A stretch of DNA of 64,000 bases, taken from contig CAXBEV010000014.1 of the NCBI GenBank assembly GCA_963974935.1, positions 1 through 64,000 of the forward strand, given 5' to 3'. The first letter of the stretch is position 1, and each line of letters starts with the position of its first letter. A program made the translations under genes and the position numbers. The DNA comes from UBA4479 sp963974935. Lineage in GTDB: Bacteria > Pseudomonadota > Alphaproteobacteria > Rhodospirillales > Casp-alpha2. The notes under the pieces are model-generated. The model made no database searches. It had not been told where the DNA came from and saw only the letters and a list, made by a program, of their open reading frames with translations. Shown here one piece after another: positions 1 through 7,707 of this stretch.

Positions 1-2
1 TC

Positions 3-50
3 ACCGCATTGATCATCGATCTGCTCACCCCTAAAGGCACACACACGTAA
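3..50 (+). CDS. Possible 3' end of a gene cut by the window start
   Basis: One frame is open from the window edge to a TAA at 48-50 and reads TALIIDLLTPKGTHT. This could be the tail of an upstream protein, but 15 codons are too few to identify it or to exclude chance. The other plus frames hit stops at about the same place. Confidence 0.2.
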   Translation, partial: TALIIDLLTPKGTHT

Positions 51-141
51 ATCTGACAAAGCGCACATTTACGTGCATAATCGAGCACGATCTGTTGATG
101 CGTCATTGCGACGTCGTATTAAATAAAAAACGAGCATACCG

Positions 142-477
142 ATGAAGCTTTTTAACCTCGGCAAGAAAGATGTTCCTACAAAAGCAGAACCGCGTAGCGG
201 TGATCGCCGCCGCGGCGACGACCCCACATATGCGGGTAAAGAACGCCGCCAAGAAACCGACCGGCGCGGCCTATTGGTCGGCCTGAAATTCAAAACCAGC
301 AAACCGGTCGGCCCTATCGAAGATTGGCTGAGTGATAAATTTCCAGACACCCATCACTTCATGATCGAGTCGATGTCCGACGACCTTTATGTCAAAGAGG
401 TCAAAGTCGTCTTCGCAACCACTGACCAGCGTGAGCATTTTAAGACGTACTTGTCGGCGTATATGAAAGCTGATTGA
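142..477 (+). CDS. Small basic protein of unknown function
   Basis: An ORF of 111 residues that I do not recognise. Residues 1-45 are rich in Arg, Lys and Asp (for example RSGDRRRGDDPTYAGKERR) and look disordered. The rest resembles a small folded domain with alternating hydrophobic residues (VGLKFKTSKPVGPIEDWL, VKEVKVVFATTDQREHF). There is no signal peptide, membrane segment or metal-binding motif. The gene lies alone on the plus strand, converging on the aminotransferase. Codon use resembles that of its neighbours and no antisense gene explains it, so it is probably real. Confidence 0.6.
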   Translation: MKLFNLGKKDVPTKAEPRSGDRRRGDDPTYAGKERRQETDRRGLLVGLKFKTSKPVGPIEDWLSDKFPDTHHFMIESMSDDLYVKEVKVVFATTDQREHFKTYLSAYMKAD

Positions 478-545
478 CGCCAGCTTCGTTGCGCCCACGG
501 AAAATGCGATACTCGCGACTTCCTTAAATTCGCAGGCAATAAAAG

Positions 546-1754
546 CTAGCGCAATTCGGCACACGCGCGTTGGATGCGCTCGCACGCTTGGATGAGGTCG
601 TCTTCGGAAGCCGCGAAGGAAATCCGAAAGAACGGTGATAAGCCATACGCAGCCCCCTGCACCACGGCCACGCCTTCACTTTCCAAGAAATACATCACCA
701 AGTCGGTGTCGTTTTCGATGACTTTGCCGTCGGGTGTCTTCTTGCCGATCAGATCAGCACAGCTCGGGAACACATAAAACGCCCCCGCCGGTACCGGGCA
801 CGACAGCCCGTGCGCCTGGTTGATCATCGACACCACCAAGTCGCGGCGTTCGCGAAAGCTCTCGGTGCGCGGCTTGACGAAATCCTGCGGGCCGGTGATG
901 GCCGCGACCGCCGCAGCCTGTGCGACCGAGCATGTGCTGCCGGTGGTTTGCTGCTGCAACTTGACCATCTGCTTGATCAGCGGTGCCGGGCCGCCGCAAT
1001 AGCCGATCCGCCACCCGGTCATCGCATACACCTTGGAAACCCCGTTCACGGTGATCGTCCGGTCTTTCAGTTCAGGCGCCACCTTGGCGATGGTGGCGAA
1101 CGTCGCACCATCATACAAAATGTGTTCGTACATATCATCCGACAGCACCGCGACATGCGGATGACGCACCAAAACATCGGCGATCTCGCGCAATTCCTGG
1201 GCCGAATACACGGCGCCGCTCGGATTCGATGGTGAGTTGATAATAAGCCAGCGCGTGCGGGGCGTGATCGCCGCCTCAAGCGCGTCTGCCGTCAGCTTAA
1301 AATCATTTTCGACCGGGCACTTCACGATCACCGGCGTACCGCCCGCCAGCATCACCAAATCAACATAGGCAATCCAGTACGGCGCCGGGATAATCGCCTC
1401 GTCGCCCTCTTCAATCGTCGACAGCATCGCGTTATAGAGGATTTGCTTGCCACCGTTGCCGGTCATCACCTCATCGTCGGCAAAATCCAAATCGTTTTCA
1501 CGCTTGAACTTTTCGATCACGGCCGCCTTCAAGGCCGGGGTGCCCGCAGCATTTGTATAACGGGTCTCGCCACGCCGCGCAGCGTCAAAGGCGGCTTCAA
1601 TGACATGCTCCGGTGTCGCAAAATCAGGCTCGCCCGCCGACAGTGCAATAATATCACGGCCTTCGGCTTTCAAGGTACGCGCGCGCTGAGAGGCAATAGA
1701 ACTCGCAGACGGCTCAACTCTGAGTAAATTTTTTGCGATTTTAATGTCGGTCAT
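546..1754 (-). CDS. Aspartate-type aminotransferase (class I, PLP)
   Basis: Predicted cytosolic PLP enzyme moving an amino group between an amino acid, probably aspartate, and 2-oxoglutarate. The sequence shows the fold-type I class Ib pattern: an N-terminal substrate-specificity stretch (LSAGEPDFATPEHV), the substrate-binding NSPSNPSGAVY, the cofactor-contacting DDMYEHILYDG, and the Schiff-base lysine in VSKVYAMTGWRIGY at about K241. I place the start at ATG 1754, giving MTDIKIAKN and 402 residues, the usual family length. It follows a purine-rich GGGTGGGGG. An upstream in-frame start at 1832 would add 26 residues (CACWHVAMLYGDESS) unlike the family. Specificity for aspartate, rather than aromatic amino acids or prephenate, is inferred. 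Confidence 0.9.
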   Translation of the reverse strand: MTDIKIAKNLLRVEPSASSIASQRARTLKAEGRDIIALSAGEPDFATPEHVIEAAFDAARRGETRYTNAAGTPALKAAVIEKFKRENDLDFADDEVMTGNGGKQILYNAMLSTIEEGDEAIIPAPYWIAYVDLVMLAGGTPVIVKCPVENDFKLTADALEAAITPRTRWLIINSPSNPSGAVYSAQELREIADVLVRHPHVAVLSDDMYEHILYDGATFATIAKVAPELKDRTITVNGVSKVYAMTGWRIGYCGGPAPLIKQMVKLQQQTTGSTCSVAQAAAVAAITGPQDFVKPRTESFRERRDLVVSMINQAHGLSCPVPAGAFYVFPSCADLIGKKTPDGKVIENDTDLVMYFLESEGVAVVQGAAYGLSPFFRISFAASEDDLIQACERIQRACAELR

Positions 1755-1832
1755 GACGGCGCCCCCACCCTTACTGCTTTCGTCCCCGTACAACATCGCC
1801 ACATGCCAACAAGCGCATTTTTCAGGAACCAC

Positions 1833-2015
1833 GAATTGCGCTCAACTCATGACAAGAAAACGTCTCTGACACAAGATGTCACGTTGCTTAAAGCCGCGTG
1901 CAAGAATTCGTTTTGAAAATACGCAAAACTGAGGCAGCATAGCGCGCTTAAATGATAGCGCTTACATTTTCTTTTTAGCTGCGTTGAGATACGCACACGT
2001 TGGTCAGGAGACGCC
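1833..2015. promoter_or_regulatory. Divergent intergenic region between aminotransferase and dmdA-like gene
   Basis: This AT-richer spacer must hold the promoters of both divergent genes. Just before the plus-strand start is a good ribosome site, GTCAGGAG, seven bases ahead of ATG 2016. An imperfect dyad GCGCTTAAATGATAGCGC is visible near 1942-1959 and could be an operator, but I cannot assign a regulator. Confidence 0.35.
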
Positions 2016-3125
2016 ATGAACGCACCGATTCTCTCGATTTCTCGGCGGACGCGGGAAACCCCTTTTACGCCGATGAACCGCGACGCCGGCGTCAAAGGTT
2101 ACACCGTCTATAACCATATGCTGCTGCCGACGATGTTCGAGAGTATCGAGGCCGATTATCACCACCTCAAACGCCACGTTCAACTGTGGGACGTCGCCTG
2201 CGAGCGACAGATCGAAATTCGCGGCCCCGATGCGGCCCGGCTGATGCAGATGCTGACGCCCCGTGACTTACGCGGCATGACGCCCGGGCAATGCTATTAC
2301 GTCCCCATCGTCGACGAGACCGGCGGCATGATGAACGACCCGGTGGCGCTGAAATTTTCCGATGACCGTTTTTATATCTCTATCGCCGACAGTGACTTGT
2401 TGTTCTGGGCCAAAGGCCTGGCGTACGGGTTCCGGTTGGATGTCGACGTCAACGAGCCCGACGTTTTTCCGCTCGCCGTGCAAGGACCGCAGGCAGACGA
2501 ATTGATGGCCCGCGTATTTGGTGACCAAGTGCGCACGATCAAGTTTTTCCGCTTTTCCATGCTCAGCTTCGAAGGTCACGAAATGCCGGTGGCGCGGTCC
2601 GGCTATTCCAAGCAAGGCGGATTCGAGATTTACGTGACCGGCGCCGAGATCGCGGGACCGCTTTGGGAGCGCCTGATGCAGGCCGGTGAAGACCTGCAGG
2701 TCCGCGCCGGCTGCCCCAACCTGATCGAGCGGATTGAGGGACGATTGTTGTCATACGGCAATGACATGACCCGCGAAAACACCCCGCACGAATGCGGCCT
2801 GGGCCGGTTTTGCGATACCCAGACCGCCATTGGGTGCGTCGGTCGCGATGCATTGTTGCGGGTCGCTTCCGAGGGCCCGGTACGGCAAATCAGGAATTTT
2901 TCCATTGATGGTGATGCCGTGCCGCCGTGCACGGCGCTTTGGCCGGTGTTCGCCGACGGCGAACGGGTCGGACGGGTTTCGTCGGCGGTATGGTCACCGG
3001 ATTTCAAAACCAACGTCGCGCTGGGCATGATTCGCATGACCCACTGGAAAGACGGCACCCGCGTCGAAGTCGAAACCCCGACCGGCATGCGCGCCGCCAC
3101 GGTCCGCGAAAAGTCGTTTACCTGA
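2016..3125 (+). CDS. dmdA: DmdA-like demethylase, GcvT/aminomethyltransferase family
   Basis: A 369-residue single-chain member of the glycine-cleavage T-protein fold that uses tetrahydrofolate. It resembles the group annotated as dimethylsulfoniopropionate demethylase, which transfers a methyl from DMSP to THF to give methylmercaptopropionate. Features shared with that group as I recall it are the N-terminal SRRTRETPFTP, the segment VKGYTVYNHMLLPTMF, WDVACERQIEIRGPDAARL, DLLFWAKGLAYG, ARSGYSKQGGFEIYV and GCPNLIERIEGRLLSYGNDMTREN. GcvT itself is part of a gcvTHP system, and no gcvH or gcvP lies nearby. No DmdB, DmdC or DMSP lyase gene is adjacent, so the substrate is inferred; a paralogue acting on another methylated compound is possible. 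Start supported by GGAG upstream. Confidence 0.75.
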   Translation: MNAPILSISRRTRETPFTPMNRDAGVKGYTVYNHMLLPTMFESIEADYHHLKRHVQLWDVACERQIEIRGPDAARLMQMLTPRDLRGMTPGQCYYVPIVDETGGMMNDPVALKFSDDRFYISIADSDLLFWAKGLAYGFRLDVDVNEPDVFPLAVQGPQADELMARVFGDQVRTIKFFRFSMLSFEGHEMPVARSGYSKQGGFEIYVTGAEIAGPLWERLMQAGEDLQVRAGCPNLIERIEGRLLSYGNDMTRENTPHECGLGRFCDTQTAIGCVGRDALLRVASEGPVRQIRNFSIDGDAVPPCTALWPVFADGERVGRVSSAVWSPDFKTNVALGMIRMTHWKDGTRVEVETPTGMRAATVREKSFT

Positions 3126-3135
3126 GGGTAACGCG

Positions 3136-3238
3136 GTGGCGGGGAGGTCCCCGATATCGCGACGCGATTCCGGGGTGACGGTATTTTTATATTCGTCATC
3201 CCGGGCACACGAAGCGCGACCCGGGACCTCCCCACCCC
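3136..3238. repeat. ~100-bp dispersed palindromic element, copy 1
   Basis: Outer arms GGGGAGGTCCCC and GGGACCTCCCC face each other across about 80 bases. Inside are CGATATCGCGACGCGATTCCGG, GGTGACG, CGTCATCCCGGG and GAAGCGCGACCCGGG. The same layout occurs at 8114-8221 and 18415-18509. This copy separates two convergent genes, the dmdA-like gene and the cytochrome c gene, where it could act as a bidirectional terminator. Confidence 0.8.
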
Positions 3239-3247
3239 ACGCAAAAA

Positions 3248-3721
3248 CTACTGTGCCGCTGCGCGCTTGTTGATTTCATCGTGGGTGGCGCGAGCGTCTG
3301 CGGGCCATTCGGATTTAATGTACGACAGCACGGCGATGATCTCGGCATCAGTCAGCGTGTCACCATAGGCAGGCATGTCACTTTGATAGTCGGGGCCTGC
3401 GATAGACTGCAAGCCGTTTTTGGTGACATTGAATAATGCTGCGTCAGCATGATGCCAGGTGTGACCGGTTTCGTTGTGTGGCGGTGCCGGCAAGCGGTCG
3501 TTCGGCATGCGCTGTTTCCAATTCGGCTGGCCTTGTAACTGTGCGCCATGGCACGCCGCGCACTCGGCGGCATATATTTTCTGTCCTTGGGCGACGATAG
3601 CAGCGTCATCCGGGGTCAGGCGAATAGGCCCGGCCGAGTTTTGTTGCACCGTGTATTGATAGCCTAACAACACGATGACCAAGACCACAGCCGCGATCAA
3701 CAGAACCTTTTTACTCAACAA
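3248..3721 (-). CDS. Membrane-anchored class I cytochrome c
   Basis: A 157-residue monoheme c-type cytochrome. Residues 6-20 form an uncleaved-looking N-terminal membrane anchor (KVLLIAAVVLVIVLLGYQY), followed by a periplasmic domain. The heme-binding motif CAACH is at C54, C57 and H58. The probable sixth ligand is the Met in SDMPAYGDTLTDAEI, a typical class I arrangement ending in the helix IIAVLSYIKSEWP. It is the last gene of a minus-strand run behind the cupin gene (11-base gap) and the RraA-like gene (2-base gap), so it may take electrons from whatever that operon oxidises, or simply pass them to an oxidase. Confidence 0.9.
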   Translation of the reverse strand: MLSKKVLLIAAVVLVIVLLGYQYTVQQNSAGPIRLTPDDAAIVAQGQKIYAAECAACHGAQLQGQPNWKQRMPNDRLPAPPHNETGHTWHHADAALFNVTKNGLQSIAGPDYQSDMPAYGDTLTDAEIIAVLSYIKSEWPADARATHDEINKRAAAQ

Positions 3722-3732
3722 AGCGCGTCTCC

Positions 3733-4260
3733 TTAGCGGATAAAGTTTTTGACGTAATCAGCCCCCAGGCCGACGTTCTCAAAATGTGACCGGCAGGCGT
3801 CGATGCGATCAAACACATCGGTGGTGCCGGTGGTCTTGCCGTTTTCATCACAATAGATGAGGGCACCGGTATTGTGAAACAGGGTGATCATCTCGTCACA
3901 GTCTTCGTCGACGACAAGGGTGTGAATCTCGCCCGGCGGCTCAAACAAATACGAACCTGGACCCGCTACCCAGTCATGCTCAAGGTAGCGCCACGTGCCC
4001 TTGATGACAAACCCGTGCACCGGCGCCGGATGGCGATGGCGCGACAGGAACCCACCACCCTGGACTTTGGTCAGATGCACCCAATAGCCTTGGCTGACGT
4101 TCAGACACAATGGCCTGGACCAGCGCCCGGGCGACAACGGCACCCAAAGCCTGGGGTCATCGTTGGCAAAACCGTCTTGGATAAAAATCTCGGCCAAACC
4201 GCCGGTCACATTGGGGCCGGTATAGGGCGCCGGAAATGAGATTTTCGTGGCGTCATCCAT
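3733..4260 (-). CDS. Cupin-domain protein, 2,4'-dihydroxyacetophenone dioxygenase-like
   Basis: A 175-residue single-domain cupin. The metal-binding cupin motif 1 reads RHRHPAPVHGFVIKG, with H75 and H77 as probable ligands. Motif 2 is around EPPGEIHTLVV with H113. The arrangement resembles the ChrR-like cupins annotated as 2,4'-dihydroxyacetophenone dioxygenases, non-heme iron enzymes that cleave a C-C bond next to a carbonyl. It starts 2 bases after the RraA-like gene and is followed by the cytochrome c, which indicates an operon. The true substrate is unknown; an anti-sigma-like cupin role is less likely because no sigma factor gene is nearby. Confidence 0.75.
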   Translation of the reverse strand: MDDATKISFPAPYTGPNVTGGLAEIFIQDGFANDDPRLWVPLSPGRWSRPLCLNVSQGYWVHLTKVQGGGFLSRHRHPAPVHGFVIKGTWRYLEHDWVAGPGSYLFEPPGEIHTLVVDEDCDEMITLFHNTGALIYCDENGKTTGTTDVFDRIDACRSHFENVGLGADYVKNFIR

Positions 4261-4262
4261 AA

Positions 4263-4967
4263 TTATCGATCCTTATTTCCTGTTTCTGCATGATAGCGGG
4301 CCAAGGTTTCTTCGTTGGGTGGATAAAGGCCCGGCAGCGCGCGACCTTTTTCGATCTCACCGACGATCCAAGCTTCTAATTTTTCCTGCTCGACCGCCGT
4401 CTTAGCGACGTCTTCGGCAATATCTTGCGGCACCACCACGGCCCCATCAGCATCAGCGACAATAATATCACCAGGGAAAACCGCTGTCCCGCCGCAGCCG
4501 ATCGGTTCTTGCCAACCGACAAAGGCCATTGCATGGATCGCCGCAGGCGCGGCCGTACCGGCGCACCAAATCGGCATCCCAGTTGCTTTCACACCGTCGA
4601 AATCCCGCATCACGCCGTCGGTCACTAAGCCGGCGACACCGCGCATCCGCATCCGTCCGACCAAAATATCCCCGGCGACACCTGCGGTGTCGATGCCGCG
4701 TGCATCAATCACACAGACGCAGCCTGCCGGCATTTCTTCGATGGCCGCCCGAGTCGACGTCGGCGAGGTCCACGCCGCCGGTGTCGCTAAATCTTCACGG
4801 GCCGGAATGTAGCGCATCGTGAACGCCGGTCCGACAATCCGTGTCTCCGCCGCTGCATAGGGTTTGGTCCCGGCCAGCCAAGTGGTTCGAAGCCCGCGCT
4901 TCAGCATCACAGTGGTCAGCGTCGCCGTCGCAACCCCGGCCAATGTATTTCTCAGTGCTTGGTCCAT
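4263..4967 (-). CDS. RraA-like / HMG aldolase family protein
   Basis: A 234-residue protein of the RraA-like superfamily, which contains both the RNase E inhibitor RraA and the divalent-metal class II aldolases for 4-hydroxy-4-methyl-2-oxoglutarate and similar keto acids. It carries GVAGLVTDGVMRDFDGVKATGMPIWC. The Arg-Asp in DGVMRD matches the substrate and metal residues of the aldolase branch, which suggests an enzyme rather than an RNA-decay regulator. VCVIDARGID and PGDIIVADADGAVVVP are the other family blocks. It is the first gene of a three-gene operon with the cupin and cytochrome c, supporting a catabolic role. Confidence 0.75.
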   Translation of the reverse strand: MDQALRNTLAGVATATLTTVMLKRGLRTTWLAGTKPYAAAETRIVGPAFTMRYIPAREDLATPAAWTSPTSTRAAIEEMPAGCVCVIDARGIDTAGVAGDILVGRMRMRGVAGLVTDGVMRDFDGVKATGMPIWCAGTAAPAAIHAMAFVGWQEPIGCGGTAVFPGDIIVADADGAVVVPQDIAEDVAKTAVEQEKLEAWIVGEIEKGRALPGLYPPNEETLARYHAETGNKDR

Positions 4968-5056
4968 GTGCCCTCCCCTAAAGGGTTATTCTGTTGTATA
5001 TCGCCCTTACAAAGACAACATAAACCGAGCACCCGAATAAAACGAGAGGCAGAAAC

Positions 5057-6079
5057 ATGTCCGAAACGATTGAAGACAACATCCAAGTCCTGTTCAAAAG
5101 TGCCCCCGAAGGCCTACCGACCGAGGACAACTTCGAGATCAAGCGCGCGCCGATGCCCAGCATTGGCGAGGGTCAGTTTCTGCTTCGCAACCTGTATCTA
5201 TCGCTAGACCCGTACCAGCGCATGCTGATGGGCGGCGGCTGGACATATTCCGGGGGCGACTTAAAGCCAGGCGACCTAATGGTTGGCCGTATCTTAGGCG
5301 AAGTGATCGAGAGCAAGAATCCCGACTATCCAGTCGGCACGTATTGCGTCGGCCGGCTCGGCTGGCAGACGCACGCGATCTCGGACGGCAGCAACCTGGA
5401 TTTCACCATCCCACGCGACAGCAAAATCCCGCTCAGCGCCTATATGGGCGCTGCGGGCTCGACCGGGGTCACGGCGTGGGTCGGGCTCAAGGTGACTGGG
5501 CAGATGAAGCCCAGCGATACCGTGCTGATCTCAGCCGCCGCAGGCGCCGTCGGCAGCGCAGCAGGCCAGATCGCTAAGGCCAGCGGCTGTAAAGTTATCG
5601 GCATCGCCGGTGGACCCGCGAAATGCAAGATCGTCACCGATGTGTTCGGCTTTGATGCGTGCGTCGACTACAAAGCATCCGACTTGACCGGGCAAATCAA
5701 AGCCGCCGCGCCTGAAGGCATTGATCTATATTTCGACAACGTCGGCGGCGACGTGCTGTCGGCGGCGCTGGCCAACATGAACAAAGGCGGACGAATTCCG
5801 CTGTGCGGCGTGCTGGCGGCCTACAACGTCGAAGGCGAAGCGCCCAAGGTCGCTAATATGGGCAAGATCTTCGACAAGTCGCTACGCATCGAAGGCTTCG
5901 TGCAGACCCAATACAAAGACCATTGGGACGAAGCCCGCGCCGAGCTGATCGATCTTATCCAAAGCGGCAAACTGACGTACCGGGAAACCATCGCCGACGG
6001 GATCGATGCCGCGCCCTCGGCGTTTATCGGCATGTTGCAAGGTGCCAACGTCGGCAAGCAACTGGTGCAGCTGGCCTAA
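5057..6079 (+). CDS. NADP-dependent MDR oxidoreductase, CurA/PTGR type
   Basis: A 340-residue zinc-independent medium-chain reductase of the leukotriene B4 12-hydroxydehydrogenase / curcumin reductase type, which reduces the double bond of alpha,beta-unsaturated carbonyl compounds with NADPH. Diagnostic pieces are LSLDPYQRMLMGGGWTYSG near residue 50, AYMGAAGSTGVTAWVGL, the nucleotide-binding SAAAGAVGSAAGQIAKASG, FDACVDYKASD, and YFDNVGGDVLSAALANMNKGGRIPLCG. The zinc ligands of alcohol dehydrogenases are absent. GAGAGGC lies ahead of ATG 5057. The LysE-type gene follows three bases after the stop, so the two are probably co-transcribed. Confidence 0.9.
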   Translation: MSETIEDNIQVLFKSAPEGLPTEDNFEIKRAPMPSIGEGQFLLRNLYLSLDPYQRMLMGGGWTYSGGDLKPGDLMVGRILGEVIESKNPDYPVGTYCVGRLGWQTHAISDGSNLDFTIPRDSKIPLSAYMGAAGSTGVTAWVGLKVTGQMKPSDTVLISAAAGAVGSAAGQIAKASGCKVIGIAGGPAKCKIVTDVFGFDACVDYKASDLTGQIKAAAPEGIDLYFDNVGGDVLSAALANMNKGGRIPLCGVLAAYNVEGEAPKVANMGKIFDKSLRIEGFVQTQYKDHWDEARAELIDLIQSGKLTYRETIADGIDAAPSAFIGMLQGANVGKQLVQLA

Positions 6080-6082
6080 CGC

Positions 6083-6676
6083 GTGGGCACATTCATCGCG
6101 GCTGTTTTCTTTTTGCTGATCACGCCTGGGCCGGGCGTGCTCAGTGTCGCCGGCAACGGGGCTGCGTATGGTTTTCGCGCGGGCGCGCCATATCTGATTG
6201 GTGTCGTGCTGGGCTCACTCATCGTCATGGGTATGGTGGCGAGCGGCCTCGCCGCGCTGGTGTTCTCGGTCCCATATGTGCGCGAAGTCTTGCTGGCGGC
6301 GTCACTCGGCTACTTGCTGTATCTGGCATTCCGCATCGCAACATCGGGCGGACGTGTGGCGTTGATCGAAACCGCCAAACCGCTGGGCTTTTGGAACGGC
6401 GTCACCTTATCGCTGATCAACCCCAAGGCTTATGCGGTGATGACCGCCGTGATCGGTGGTTTTAAATTCTATCCCGAAAGTGCGTCAATCGAGTTCGCCA
6501 TCAAGCTCTGCGTGTTCTCGGCAATGTCGTTCCCGATCCACTTTTTGTGGCTGGGCCTCGGCGCGTCGTTGAAAAAGCTGCCGCTCAGTGCACGGCAACA
6601 GCGCGCGATCAATATCGCGATGGCGATTTCTATGCTCGTCGTTGTCGGTCTGGCGGTATTTTTCGAAGCCGGATAA
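6083..6676 (+). CDS. LysE/RhtB-family amino-acid exporter
   Basis: A 197-residue inner-membrane protein with about five or six hydrophobic helices and the family N-terminus FLLITPGPGVLSVAGNGAAYGFRAG. The NPKAYAVMTAVIGGF segment near residue 115 is also typical. These carriers export amino acids such as lysine, threonine or homoserine, or small metabolites, using the proton gradient. It begins with GTG at 6083, three bases after the stop of the MDR reductase; the Pro-Gly motif near the N-terminus shows little is missing. Substrate unknown. Confidence 0.85.
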   Translation: MGTFIAAVFFLLITPGPGVLSVAGNGAAYGFRAGAPYLIGVVLGSLIVMGMVASGLAALVFSVPYVREVLLAASLGYLLYLAFRIATSGGRVALIETAKPLGFWNGVTLSLINPKAYAVMTAVIGGFKFYPESASIEFAIKLCVFSAMSFPIHFLWLGLGASLKKLPLSARQQRAINIAMAISMLVVVGLAVFFEAG

Positions 6677-6692
6677 ACTCCAACGCCCACTC

Positions 6693-6720
6693 CGTCATTC
6701 CCGCGAAGGCGGGAATGACG
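6693..6720. repeat. Short GTCATTCCCGC palindrome
   Basis: A perfect inverted repeat CGTCATTCCCGC / GCGGGAATGACG around a 4-base loop, 17 bases after the LysE-type stop. It could end or stabilise that transcript. It is a short member of the GTCAT...ATGAC palindrome family seen in seven other gaps of this window. Confidence 0.75.
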
Positions 6721-6746
6721 AGGAGCAATTATAAAGAGACACCCTC

Positions 6747-7289
6747 ATGCGCGCCTACGGTTTTGTCGTCTTGCTTTTCTTCGGCCTATTCGGCGCTCCA
6801 CCGGCGATGGCGGCTGATGTCTTTGACCGGCTGCAGAACGAGCCGGTGACGATGTTTGATTTCGGCATCAAGCGGCTACGGACGACCGTACTTCAAGCCG
6901 CGCGCAAAATCGTCCTCTCGTCGGACCCGGTGCCGCAAAGTTCGGTAGAGTTCGATTCCGACAAGCGTGAAATTGACATCGGCTTTATCATCCGCAGCAG
7001 CGCACCAGTGCTCGGCATGGCGACCTGCCAAGAACGCCGCGCGCTGGCGATCAAAGAGGTATTTAACGTCGGCCTGACATCATACAGCGGGCAGGTCAGT
7101 GAACAGCAACGGGTGATCCTGCGGCTAGGTAGAATGTTCACCCGCGAGCCCGCCGAAAACCGCGACTCCGCGCTCGCCATGGGAGAGCGCCTGGCGGAGT
7201 CGACGCATTTTAAAATCACGCTGATCGGCAAAGAGGGCGGCCCGCCGGTGATCTGCAGCGGGCGCCTCAGCGAGACGCCGCCGCGCTGA
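6747..7289 (+). CDS. Exported protein of unknown function
   Basis: A 180-residue protein with a clear Sec signal peptide, RAYGFVVLLFFGLFGAPPAMA, with likely cleavage after AMA at about residue 22. The mature part begins ADVFDRLQNEPVTMFDFGIKRL, is periplasmic, and contains only two cysteines (in MATCQERRA and PVICSGR), which could form a disulfide. I do not recognise a family. It follows the LysE-type gene by 70 bases with a palindrome between, so it is probably a separate transcript. Confidence 0.75.
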   Translation: MRAYGFVVLLFFGLFGAPPAMAADVFDRLQNEPVTMFDFGIKRLRTTVLQAARKIVLSSDPVPQSSVEFDSDKREIDIGFIIRSSAPVLGMATCQERRALAIKEVFNVGLTSYSGQVSEQQRVILRLGRMFTREPAENRDSALAMGERLAESTHFKITLIGKEGGPPVICSGRLSETPPR

Positions 7290-7319
7290 TCAAGTAACGT
7301 CGAGAGGCCTCGCAAGAGA

Positions 7320-7346
7320 ATCCTGAATCAAGTTCAGGATGACGCA
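7320..7346. repeat. Short AATCCTGAA palindrome
   Basis: ATCCTGAAtcaaGTTCAGGATGACG forms a small hairpin between the convergent exported-protein gene and the ferredoxin gene. Its core matches the arms of the larger hairpin at 12251-12330. Confidence 0.6.
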
Positions 7347-7370
7347 TGGGGCAGAAAAATGCCTATCCAC

Positions 7371-7703
7371 TCACATCAAGTTGCGATGTTCCTTGGGAAG
7401 TTGAACACGCAGACCATCTAGATCGGCAGTCATGCGGATTTGGCAACCGAGCCGTGACGTGCGTTTTAGGCCGAACGTGAGGTCGAGCATGTCTTCCTCT
7501 TCTTCGACGGCGGGCTCGAGTTTATCGTACCAATCCGGATCGATGATCACATGACAGGTCGAACACGCCATCGAGCCTTCGCAGGCCCCTTCGATGTCGA
7601 TCATATTTTTATGGGCGACTTCGAGCAGCGACAGACCTTCGGGAGCGTCGCACACCTGCTCGCGTCCATCGGTATGGACGAAAATGACTTTGTAGCTGCT
7701 CAA
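7371..7703 (-). CDS. fdx: [2Fe-2S] ferredoxin, adrenodoxin/Isc type
   Basis: A small electron carrier of about 110 residues with the adrenodoxin-type ligand pattern C-x5-C-x2-C (CEGSMACSTC) and a downstream fourth Cys in SRLGCQIRMT. In Fe-S assembly such ferredoxins supply electrons for sulfur reduction, which fits its place as the last gene of the SUF locus. I choose the TTG at 7703, four bases after the stop of the A-type carrier, because it gives MSSYKVIFVHTDGREQV, the normal start of the fold. A longer in-frame ATG at 7811 would overlap the carrier's coding end by about 100 bases and add an Arg/Ser/Thr-rich stretch that is only its shadow. Confidence 0.85.
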   Translation of the reverse strand: MSSYKVIFVHTDGREQVCDAPEGLSLLEVAHKNMIDIEGACEGSMACSTCHVIIDPDWYDKLEPAVEEEEDMLDLTFGLKRTSRLGCQIRMTADLDGLRVQLPKEHRNLM

Positions 7704-7707
7704 CAGA

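Noticed and set aside
5057..6079. AcuI acryloyl-CoA reductase linked to DMSP breakdown
   Set aside because: The motifs fit the PTGR/CurA branch rather than AcuI, and no DMSP lyase is nearby.
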